From assembly GCA_946902985.2 (NCBI GenBank), contig OX336388.2, positions 226,756,467 to 226,820,466 on the forward strand: a stretch of DNA of 64,000 bases, read 5' to 3'. The notes beneath the pieces are model-generated. The model saw nothing but the letters and a program-made list of their open reading frames with translations, ran no database searches and had not been told where the DNA came from. Shown piece after piece: positions 55,561-64,000 of the stretch; position 1 is the first letter of the stretch, and every line of letters starts with the position of its first letter. A program made the translations under genes and the position numbers. Source of the stretch: Meconema thalassinum (taxonomy: Eukaryota; Arthropoda; Insecta; Orthoptera; Tettigoniidae).

Positions 55561-55639
55561 TATTCATTATTTAATCTGTAACAGTGGTGTATCCTTTTGT
55601 TACCTTAGTGTTTTAAATATATATGTGGCAACGTCAATC

Positions 55640-56545
55640 GCACCGAATTTCTTAGTTTACGGGAATGCTAAGAGTAAAATATGGTTTGTCAATGGAATAG
55701 CAATACCAAGAAATAAAAAAACGGAAATAAAAAAAACATGTCGGAGGTGGGACTCGATCAGCTTCCATCGCGCGATGCATAATTTAGGAGTTCTTGCCTC
55801 TACGACCAGAGCTACCGAAACAACGGCAAAACATCGCAAAATTAAGACAATTGAACTACATAGGCCCTACACACTCGACTGTCAGTTTACGTGTTTCAAC
55901 ATTTTCCGTCGGGTATAAATGTATTCCAGTATATATCGCGGGAACGTCATAAATAATGTTCCCTTCCTTTATACTTCTTATAAAAAGCTATCAAATTGAA
56001 ACGTGATGCACTTGTAACCGCCATGACTGTCATGATGCAAGGTGATTGTACGCATGCGTGAAGGGCGAGAATTACGCAATTTTCTACATTAATTTAAAAA
56101 TATACGAATTCCTTAGTTTACGGGAATGCTAAGAGTTAAATACGTTTTGACAATGAAATAGCATTACCAGGAATTAAAAAAACGGAAATAAAAAAACATG
56201 TCGGAGGTGGGATTCGAACAGCTTCCATGGCGCGATGCATAAATTAGGAATGTCTTGCCTCTACGACCTGAGCTACCTAACCAATGGCTTCTCCACTCAA
56301 TATTAAGACAGTTTAACTACATTGGCCCTACACACTCGACTGTCATTTTACGTGTTTGAACATTTTCCGTTGTGTATAATATTGTATTCCAATATATATC
56401 GTGGGAACGCCATAAATAATGTTCCCTTCCTTTATACTTCTTATAAATAACTATCAAATTGAAACGCGATGCACTTGTAACCGCCATGACAGTCGTGAGG
56501 CAAGGTGATTGTGCGCATGCGCTAGAGCCAATAATTTTGCATTTT
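55640..56545. repeat. Satellite-like tandem of a 463-bp monomer with tRNA-like core
   Basis: Partial unit (55640-55920), full unit (55921-56383) and partial unit (56384-56545), with 'gtattcca.tatatatcg' recurring at 463-bp spacing. On the minus strand each unit has B box GTTCGAATCCCACC (56205-56219) and A-box-like TAGCTCAGGTCGTAGAGG (56259-56276) separated by a longer than normal spacer. The same monomer lies at 44900-45319/47583. This could be a SINE that became tandem. Confidence 0.75.
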
Positions 56546-56722
56546 TGTTTATAAATATAAAAATATATGGTAGCATATTTGTTTATTTTAAAGACACTCT
56601 GCAAATATACAGATCAAGGGCTTTCGTCAGTGTGCATTACGAAGTAAACGGTTCAGCCGTTCTGTCAATCTCGCGGTAACAAACATCAGCTTACTGTTTT
56701 AAATATATAGATGATTGTTACC

Positions 56723-57540
56723 GAAAAACTGAACTTTCGTAAACTTTGCCGAAGCTGGGTACCAAAGATTCTTACGGAGCAACACAAAACAAAACGGATG
56801 CACGGGTGCACTTCAGTTTTTGACCCGTTACAATCAAGGCGGCGAAGAATTTCCGACACAGATAGTCACAGGAGATGAAACTTGGGTTTCTTACGACACC
56901 CCTGAAAGTAAGTGGCAATCAATGGAATGGAGGCACACTTCATCCCCAGCAAAGGTTAAGCCGAAACAAATCTTGACACCTCGGAAAATGATGTGCACAG
57001 TGTTCTGGGACTGGAAAGGCATCTTACTCTTTGATTTCTTACCGCGTGGTCAAACAATCAACTCAGATGCTTACTGCGAGACACTTAGGAAATTGCGCCG
57101 CGCAATACAGAATAAGCGCCGAGGGCTGCTGTCAAAAGGTGTTGTTTTTCTTCACGACAACGCACGACCACACACTGCAAAAGTGACGAAAAACCTCCTA
57201 CAGGGATTTGGCTGGGACGTGTTTGACTAGCCTCCGTACAGCCCTGACCTCGCTCCTAGCGACTTTCATCTGTTCACACATCTCAAGTCTTTCCTTGGCG
57301 GTCAACACTTCAACAATGACGACGAGCTGAAAGAAGATGTTTCCAACTGGTTGAAGACACAGGCGGCAAACTTCTATGAAGAAGGTATCCAAAAACTTGT
57401 GCCACGCTATGACAAATGCCTGCAAAAGTTCGGCAGTTATGTGGAAAAGTAGTTTAAGAGGCGTAGAATGTTGTGCAATAAATAATTTTTCTGTATCTGT
57501 ACACAATTTAATTTTAGTACCAATCGGAACTTACTTATTA
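56723..57540 (+). pseudogene. mariner transposase (DD34D), broken
   Basis: From 56723: LNFRKLCRSWVPKILTEQHK, a +1 frame change near 56805-56818, then GGEEFPTQIVTGDETWVSY (first Asp), WRHTSSPAKVKPKQIL, VFWDWKGILLFDFLPRG and VVFLHDNARPHTAK (second Asp). An in-frame TAG follows at 57228-57230, then PPYSPDLAPSDFHLF (third Asp) and the C-terminus to a stop at 57450-57452. Exactly 34 residues separate the second and third Asp (counting the TAG as one), the mariner DD34D signature. The N-terminal DNA-binding domain and 5' end are missing. The 3' end reaches about 57538, where the terminal repeat is cut by a family C repeat. The minus frame at 57198-57506 is a shadow. Confidence 0.9.
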
Positions 57541-57544
57541 AATT

Positions 57545-58150
57545 ATACTGTTTGGCGTCTAATCTCTACTTAGTATAAAACTGAGTCCCCGATTCTTGGA
57601 TTTCACGGGTAATGGCGAGAACCACTGAATGGATTTTGATGCGGTTTTCATCATTCTGTAAATGATATCTCGAGGAAGGTTTCTGTAGAAAATAATTTAT
57701 TTATGATCAAAGGAAGTCAAGCAGTAACGATTTCAGTGAAAAAGTCGAAAAGAACAACCTGGCGTCCGTGCGCTTTTAATGCTTACGCTGGGCAAATCGT
57801 TAAAAATTTCAATATAGGCTACTATGCATGCAAAAATTATTCAGCATGGAAAGTTCTACAAAAAGTCCGTGGGAGCTTATCTCTATCTTCAGTACATCAA
57901 ACAATATAAGTGTTTATACGTTTTCATTTCTTCCAACAATCTCTATTCAATTACTGAGGCGACCGTTTACAAGCTAGCTAGGCGCGAGTCTATCGCCCCA
58001 GCTACAGCCTATCTAGCGGGTGAGCCTATTACCCCAGATACAGCCAGCAGCAAACTGTCGAGTCGTGTTGAGTTAAGACTTCAGAGAAGAGTGGTTGTGT
58101 TCGGAGTTTCCCTGGAAGTCCAACTCGGCTTTTCTAAATTTCGCGTGTGA
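57545..58150 (-). repeat. Family C repeat copy
   Basis: Starts 'aatctctacttagtataaaac' and continues through 'ccccgattcttgga', 'tgatcaaaggaagtcaagcag', 'cgtccgtgcgctttt' and 'ctagctaggcgcgagtctat'. It is the reverse of 22480-23215. The frames at 57703-58150 are not conserved. Confidence 0.7.
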
Positions 58151-58425
58151 ACTTTTCGTTCCGCAAAATACGAAGCTGAAATTTCGCAAGAGTGACAGTT
58201 TAAACAAATCAGTCCGAGAATACGATGTCATGCTCAAATATCGTCACGCATCGTAGTTGCACACACGCACTTTTAGGTAGATTTCATTAGAAAGCTAACT
58301 ATTGCAATGGGTACCATGTTTCGACTTCCGGAAAATTTCGACATATCTTCGCGTTTCACATCTCCTATACCCCAAAACCACCGTCAGTTCAAAAGTTTAT
58401 ATATAATTTATGTATATATGTATCT

Positions 58426-58461
<36 letters not shown>

Positions 58462-59049
58462 CACTTTCTTGTGGACACGATAACTATCGCAATTTTGCAC
58501 CAATCACTTTGAAATTTTTACATATTATGTATCCCTATAAAATCTCGGTCGAGTTCGTAAATAGGCACAATCGGTCGACGGGGGTGAAAATGGGGGGCTT
58601 TTTTCAAAAAAGTGAAATATCGCTATAACTCTCTTAATATTTGAAATATAGAATCCATTCAAAGTTCATACTATGTGTCGGATAAGGCCCAAAACTTTAT
58701 GTTTGAAACGTTTTTTGATAGCACCAACCATTGACCAAAGGGGTGAGAAAAAGTGGGTTTTTCGGGAAACATTAATTATATCTCTCTTAATAGGCACAAT
58801 ATCAAAACCGTACAAAATGGACAATATTCCGCTAATAATTACCTAAAACTTTTGTCTGAAAGAATTTTTGATATGACCCACCATTTCGCCAAGGGATGAG
58901 AAAAATAATTTCGGAATTATAAGAAAATGTCAAGAGCCATCAGAGGTTGCCATGACAACACTACTAAATTGATGAGGGATGAGCCATCAGACGTTGCCAT
59001 GACAACGCACTTGCACGAGATCAGATTCAGATTTCCATCTAAGTGTGAA
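58151..59049. other. Unassigned DNA with (TC)n/(TA)n
   Basis: A (TC)n(TA)n microsatellite at 58427-58461. Two weakly similar blocks ('aaa.tgggtttttcggg', 'gccatcagacgttgccatgac' repeated at about 58937 and 58985) hint at old tandem structure. No gene. Confidence 0.4.
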
Positions 59050-59441
59050 GCGGCTTCGGTGACGTAACTGGTAGCATGCTGAATGTCTATGCCCAAGATC
59101 GCGAGTTCAAAGCCGGCCGAAGTCGTCGGATTTCCTAAGAGCGCTAAAATCCCTCAGTATGCGTTCCTTTGGAGGGCAAGTTTCAACGTTCGTTGCGAGT
59201 TGCTGGTTGCGGTGGCATCTAGTAGCCAAGTTCACAGCTAGGTGTCGTTGACGGTAGTATTTGGTAGCAACATTAGGAACTACTGCTTGAAATTGACCGT
59301 CTGCAGTCCTTACCTGAATTACAGACTAATACAGACATCACAATTCACACCGTTTATCAGACAGATTCTACACTCACCCAAAGTACACGGGGTTACATGA
59401 CCGCGTTGTCGCAGCCCCTAAACTGAGGAACCAACCAAAAT
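59050..59441 (+). mobile_element. tRNA-derived SINE (type 5)
   Basis: Head 'gcggcttcggtgacgtaact', degenerate B box 'gagttcaaagccggcc', then body with an internal deletion ('ctcagtatgcgttcctttgg', then 'gtttcaacgttcg') and the usual tail to 'aaccaacc'. Its tail is inside an inverted duplication (see 59378-59782). Confidence 0.8.
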
Positions 59442-59782
59442 CTCTGCGGGAGATAAAGTTTTGCGTGAAGAAGCAACAGACCGTTACATAGTTACACATC
59501 AGTGTCGAAACCTTGCATCAGGACAGTGTGACCACAAGTATAAAAATGGACCCCAAATGACAAGAAGATTACCGTCCCCATAAGACAATTAAATGTTTAT
59601 AATATGCATAACATGATGAAAAACAAAGTTAATTAAGCTCCAATTATTAAAAAAAACTTTCTCGCAATAAATGAGGTCTGATCTTTCTACGAAAACCTGC
59701 ATATTCTTCCTATTTTCGCCTATCCCCAAGTTTGCCCGGTGAAATCTACCTCCACCTTCCGGCGTGCCGAGAGGCCTTTTTT
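59378..59782 (-). repeat. Inverted copy of 63612-63996 (SINE tail plus adjacent unique segment)
   Basis: Read on the minus strand it gives 'ggcctctcggcacgccggaa', 'agatttcaccgggcaaactt', 'catttggggtccatttttata' and 'gcttcttcacgcaaaac', then the SINE tail, all in the order seen at 63612-63996. The minus frame PLGTPEGGGRFHRANLGIG is shared by both copies but has no domain. Confidence 0.8.
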
Positions 59783-59789
59783 TAATGTA

Positions 59790-61382
59790 TTTATTATACT
59801 TAACCAAGTTGTTCAACGTTTTTTTATACAGACAAACCCCAAAGCAACTAATACAAATCCCCGTGTTCGTGTTTCACATCTTATTAGGAATCCCACAAAA
59901 ATGAACTGCATCAATCCATCATTCTCGAGTCAAATGTCATGGCCTATCTGTATTACGAGGCGAAGCGGTAGATGCTACACCAGATTACAGATGACTTTGG
60001 TGTGTCTTGTATAAGCTGTTCTTCACTTGTTTTTTATTTCTCCCTTCTATATTCGGCAGGCGTTTGTCGGTTGTTTTCCTAATGCGATCGGCAGCCACCA
60101 GAGAGACGCCATTAATTGATTCCAGCTAATTCTTTGAAGAGAGAAAAGAAAGGAGAAAAAAGAAAGGAGAATACACCAGGGGGGAAGTGAAGGAAACGTG
60201 AGTTAGGGGAGATCAGAAATGTGACAAGATAAAGCAGTGGAACGAGCAGTTACAATACATCTGTACACTTGAGGACTCTAATGGGCTACTTTCGTTTCTC
60301 TTCAATTTGGTGGTGGTGTGGTGATTGAGGGGAACATGGAGGTCATTTGCCCCTATAATGTGGATGTTGAGGATAATCACTACTATCAGCTAACTCTAGG
60401 GATGGTATATTGGCTTTCACGGCCGGTGAATTAAAACTCAGCAATTCTTCTAGTTTTGTGCCGTGTCTTGTGTGGGGTTTTGCCTAGGACACCAAGCTGG
60501 CTCATCGGCGGGCTCTTGGTGCCCCCACCCCACAGTGGGTAAAAATCGAAATCTAGGGGGACAACATTATTTTTACGTTTTAATCATGAAATTAGAGTGA
60601 AAGCAACGTATATAATTTGTTTGTTCATAATAAACATCAGTTAGGATCTTTTTTAAGCTACGTCTACACATGCAAGAAATTGTCTATGACTAGGAGTTGG
60701 ATAGGGCATTCAGTTATCTCTTCAGAACAATTTTCTATCCCTAATTTACTTTTAACAAAGTTACAAAGTTCCACTTTTGACATAATCGTTGAACCCAGTG
60801 CTTCAAACAGTTGTAAACGTGTGAGAACTGGTTGCGCGGCATCGTCTAAAACGTAAAATATCTAAGTAAGTTGCAAAAAGATACAAAAAATCTTATAACA
60901 GGCGTAAACTACAAGACTTTATCTACATTTTAACATTAAGTAGAAAGTGACGCAGAGTGACGCGACATACTAATAATCTAAGTGGAAATATAATTTTAAA
61001 AATAATAGTTAAATATTATATAATGCAAATTATGTAACAATTACGCCCATTAATAACTGAAACACGTTATAAAGATCAGACCTTCAGCTGCTTGTTCCAT
61101 CTTAAAGCATCACACTAACCACAAAGACAACCAAACCACAGCCACTTACATTCACCCTCCAATTCAGACTGCTCGAACAGTGGTTGGTGACAGATTTACA
61201 CTAAGATGCGTTTATATCCCAGAATAGTGCGCGGCAATTATATGAGAATGCTGTAGAAGTAATAAATTAGGAGTATCGAACTGCGCGATACCTCCCTTTA
61301 TATAGAGTGCAACTGCACTCCTTGACTGCGAGAACCAAAAGCTCAAGCAGCCTCAAAGTATGGAGTATCGGGGTCCAGAGGT
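59790..61382. other. Unassigned DNA
   Basis: Frames of 79-91 codons (59739-60014, 60617-60856) without domains. No within-window repeat partner was found. Includes a purine-rich patch at 60136-60180. Confidence 0.35.
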
Positions 61383-61514
61383 CGCCGAAAAGTCCTGAAG
61401 GGCCAGAGGTTTGCGGACATTTGGGACATCCAACGTAATGTGACGACCAAACTGAAGGCTATCCCTCACGAAGACTATGCTAGGACTTGTACAGCCGTTC
61501 TCAGAAGTGCATAA
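61383..61514 (+). pseudogene. mariner-like transposase C-terminal remnant
   Basis: One plus frame of 43 codons reads RRKVLKGQRFADIWDIQRNV, then TTKLKAIPHEDYARTCTAVL and a stop at 61512-61514. The LKGQRFADI-DIQ-NVT-L-AIP-ED order matches the C-terminal region downstream of the catalytic core in one group of insect mariner-like transposases. It is unrelated in sequence to the copy at 56723. The catalytic core is absent. The 79-codon minus frame over the same region (61353-61592) is a shadow. Confidence 0.68.
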
Positions 61515-62640
61515 CCATCCACGGGGATTGCATCGAAGGACAGTAGCGGCTGTTTCATGTAAGCCAACAATACGTACGTAATATAGACCCATTCACCGAA
61601 CTTTTCAGTCAGAGGCTGTATTTCAACACCATTAGTTGCTAAACGTCATAGCAAACTATCGTTTGAAGCAAAATATGTTAAAAAATGTATTTAGGTTTTC
61701 TTAAAGTATAAAATAAAGTTCTTTTATTTTTATTTTTACAAACACTGCATTGCTTTTTCTCTTTTTTCTTTTGTGAAATTTTGCCGTTTTCTAAATCTCC
61801 TTTATTTTTGGTCAATAATGTAGAAATCTCCCTTATATTCTTAAAAAATAGTTGGTCACCCTATTTGCATGCCTCCCTGTATCATCTCTGGTGGTGCTCA
61901 GTGACACTCTCAGGGAGAAGCATCCCTTCAAATTGTTTTAATCGTATAGCTTACAACCCCACGCGGAAATTAAAACGATGTCTTACAGTGGTAATAAAAT
62001 ATTGATGGCTGTATAAAGTGATTCATTGGATGACTCAAGCAAGTCATAATTACAACGCAAAAACGGCTTCATCTCAAAAGAAAAAAAATAATGATCACAC
62101 AAATTCATTAGAAATTCATTTGAGATAGGAAGTGGAGGGTGAAATTTCCCTTCGTTTTTCATTGTTAACTTCCCCATATCGACGACGCTGAACAAAAAAT
62201 AAAAGAGACACAATGTTCTCCTTTTGTTTCTGTTTGTATTAAAAAAAGGAAATGGCACGAGCAATTTCATCAATATTCATACCACTTTTTATTAAGTTTT
62301 TGTGATACACACAAAGACGCCGTTGCATTCTATTGGAAGATGAGATACGGGGGTGGGGGTGGGGGAGATGAGGTGAGAGTGGGGGTGGATATGAGGAGGA
62401 GTTGGGAAGTGGATGCAGATTAATAAATAGAAGAGCTATAAATGACGTAAGGGAAGAAAGATAAAAATTGGAAGAAAGAAAGTTATAATGATAAGATATG
62501 CTCAATTTCCTCTTTATCTTACCCTCATGGGTTCGTAACTTGAGAGACATGGAATTGTTATTATCCATGTTGGTCCGTATTGAATTGAAATCCACTTAAT
62601 AATTTATAAACTGTTCCGTCTTTTCAATACTAGTTGTATA
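61515..62640. other. Unassigned DNA with G-rich tract
   Basis: Contains GGGGGTGGGGGTGGGGG plus a further G5 run (62349-62385), a possible G-quadruplex. The minus frames 61983-62273 and 62239-62595 are low-complexity and carry no domain. Confidence 0.4.
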
Positions 62641-62653
62641 CAAGATGTTAACA

Positions 62654-62695
62654 CTGGTACATGTTTCGGACACTTACGTGTCCTTCTTCAGCCAG
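62654..62695 (-). ncRNA. Hammerhead-ribozyme-like motif A (type I topology)
   Basis: Minus strand, 5' to 3': stem I CTGG (62695-62692); CTGAAGA (62691-62685), fitting CUGANGA; one unpaired A; stem II GGACAC/GTGTCC, six perfect pairs with loop GTAA; GAAA (62667-62664); stem III C-AT-G; cleavage-site TA (62659-62658); stem I partner CCAG (62657-62654). Both helices are perfect. The extra residue before stem II and the 4-bp stem I are weaknesses. It is probably part of a Penelope-like or retrozyme-like repeat, but no coding part is visible. Confidence 0.5.
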
Positions 62696-62759
62696 AAATA
62701 CATATTAAAACACTTATAAGTAACAAAACACGCACGTTTAAATACATTGTAATACCGTA

Positions 62760-63467
62760 CACTGAGTAGTCATCTGACTGACTCACTGACTCATCATCGC
62801 CCAGCCAAAACTATCAAAGTTAGAAACATGACATTTTGGGGATATGTTCGCTGTATGTCGAAAGCGCGCACCAAGGAAGGATTTTTGGATATTCATGTTC
62901 TAAAGGGGTGTTTAGGGGGTAGACCTGCATTTCATTGAATAACAATATCTCCCGATTGGTTTCATTGGGGGATGTGATACTCGGCATATAAACTCATTAA
63001 AAATAAGATGACATGTGTCTGAGTGTTTTTCGATGTGGTGTATATTATGAGGTGAAAGGGGTGAAAAGTGGGGGTTGAAGGATTCCTAACGGACCGTGTA
63101 TCTCTTAAACGACATAGGCGAAGAGCTTGAAACTCAGCGGGAAAAAATCAGCTTAAAAAATAAGTAAATAGGTGTTCGGCCGTTTTTTTTTCATAAATCC
63201 AATTTAAGGGGCCCATGGGGAGGGATGAAATTCGGGAAGAAAAACGTCCACTAAGGAAGGTTTTCTGGATATTCACTCTCATCGACCAACCAAAACTATT
63301 AAAGTTAGAAGAATGATATTTTGGGATATGTTTGTTGTGTGTCGAAAACGTCTACTAAGGGGGAATTTAAAAAGTTCTAAAGGGGTTTTAACCGGGTTAA
63401 ATCTGCATTTCATTGAATCACAATATGACACGACTATGACGCGAGCGAAGCCGTGGGTACCTGCTAG
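62760..63467 (+). mobile_element. Helitron-like repeat, 3' portion, two diverged modules
   Basis: 'aaaactat.aaagttagaa' with 'attttgggatatgtt' occurs at about 62808 and 63292, giving two related modules. The right end has a weak hairpin around GCGAGCGAAGCC, then GGTACCTG, CTAG (63464-63467) and T, matching the 3' architecture at 1536 and 47582. The 5' TC end was not located. Confidence 0.5.
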
Positions 63468-63611
63468 TTAGATATAAAACTAAGATGTCTCATAGTGCAT
63501 ACACCTGGAGGAAGTTGTCCCATTCTATAACTATTTAGGCATGTCAACTCTGCTGGTTGACAGTATTTAGTTCTTGTTGGCTCCTCTTTGTGCCAATAAT
63601 AATAATAAAAA

Positions 63612-64000
63612 GTCCTCTCGGCACGCCGGAAGGCGGAGGTAGATTTCACCGGACAAACTTGGGGATAGGCGGAAATAGGCAGAATATGCAGATTTTCGTA
63701 GAAGGATCAGACCTCATTTACTGCGAGAAGGTAACTTAATTAACTTTGTTTTTCGTCATTTTATGCTTATTTTAAACATTTTATTGTCTTATAGGAACGG
63801 TAACCTTCTTGTCATTTGGGGTCCATTTTTATACTTGTGGTCACACTATCCTTATGCAAAGTTTCGACACTGATGTGCAACTATGTAACGGTCTGTTACT
63901 TCTTCACGCAAAATTATATCTACCGCAGAGATTTTGGTTGGTTCCTCAGTTTAGGGGCTGCGACAACGCGGTCATGTAACCCCATGTACCTTGGGATGGC
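63612..64000 (+). repeat. Inverted copy of 59378-59782, running off the window
   Basis: See 59378-59782. From about 63935 it is the tail of the type 5 SINE on the minus strand ('ggttggttcctcagtttagg' ... 'catgtaaccccatgtacc'). The SINE may continue past 64000. A short AAT run precedes the arm (63595-63607). Confidence 0.8.

Noticed and set aside
61353..61592. 79-codon minus frame
   Set aside because: It is the antisense shadow of the plus-strand mariner-like C-terminal remnant at 61383-61514.
63557..63739. Shared short frame with MQIFVE in the inverted copies at 59.6 and 63.6 kb, resembling the start of ubiquitin
   Set aside because: The likeness is only about five residues, then diverges, and the segment is non-coding repeat in both copies.
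63730..63795. GT...AG pair that could be a small intron in the 63.6-kb repeat arm
   Set aside because: The inverted copy at 59.6 kb does not conserve the splice sites.
1..64000. CRISPR arrays, bacterial operons, riboswitches, prophage
   Set aside because: No direct-repeat/spacer pattern, no ribosome-binding-site-led gene clusters, and eukaryotic transposons throughout.

Overview
This is a eukaryotic nuclear window from what looks like a large, repeat-bloated arthropod genome, most likely an insect. The tRNA-headed SINE types and the LINE, mariner, hAT and Helitron remnants fit an orthopteran-like genome, but that guess rests on general memory of such repeats and is weak. There are no bacterial-type operons, no convincing host protein-coding gene, no rRNA and no intact tRNA gene. 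Nearly every long reading frame is a shadow of a repeat, a simple-sequence tract or a broken transposon gene.

Layout. 1-1.8 kb: interspersed repeats, including a Helitron 3' end at 1536. 2.5-4.7 kb: three tRNA-derived SINEs, two with perfect target-site duplications (TSDs). 5-9.9 kb: mostly unassigned AT-rich DNA. 9.9-16.4 kb: 'AGCCTA' family elements carrying arrays of ATGGCGGC motifs, with two LINE 3' ends between them. 17.2-21.7 kb: a CTTT microsatellite beside a LINE 3' end, SINEs, and a LINE reverse-transcriptase remnant. 21.8-25.2 kb: several unclassified repeat families that recur elsewhere in the window. 26-31 kb: a hAT transposase tail, a MITE, and a 1.2-kb polypyrimidine block. 31-37 kb: more AGCCTA elements, LINE fragments and SINE pieces. 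37.7-40.3 kb: a Penelope-like inverted structure with hammerhead-ribozyme-like motifs, then a fold-back DNA transposon. 40.4-47.6 kb: two clear nested insertions. One is a 3.7-kb element inside a LINE endonuclease frame; the other is a Helitron inside a satellite-like monomer. 47.6-58 kb: LINEs, SINEs, a scrambled mariner, a 62-bp minisatellite, a tandem pair split by a SINE, and a DD34D mariner pseudogene. 58-64 kb: SINEs, a mariner-like tail, another hammerhead-like motif, a Helitron-like end, and an inverted copy of a SINE-bearing segment.

How the parts relate. The window is a record of layered insertions, not of cooperating genes. The best-supported results come from internal comparison. 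(1) The empty site of the 45320-47582 Helitron is reconstructed by paralogous copies at about 55.9 and 56.38 kb. (2) The LINE endonuclease reading frame is regained exactly after removing 40902-44596 and one copy of AGTATT. (3) SINE insertions are bounded by perfect direct repeats. (4) Three distinct RNA motifs share the hammerhead ribozyme core and topology while their stems differ in sequence.
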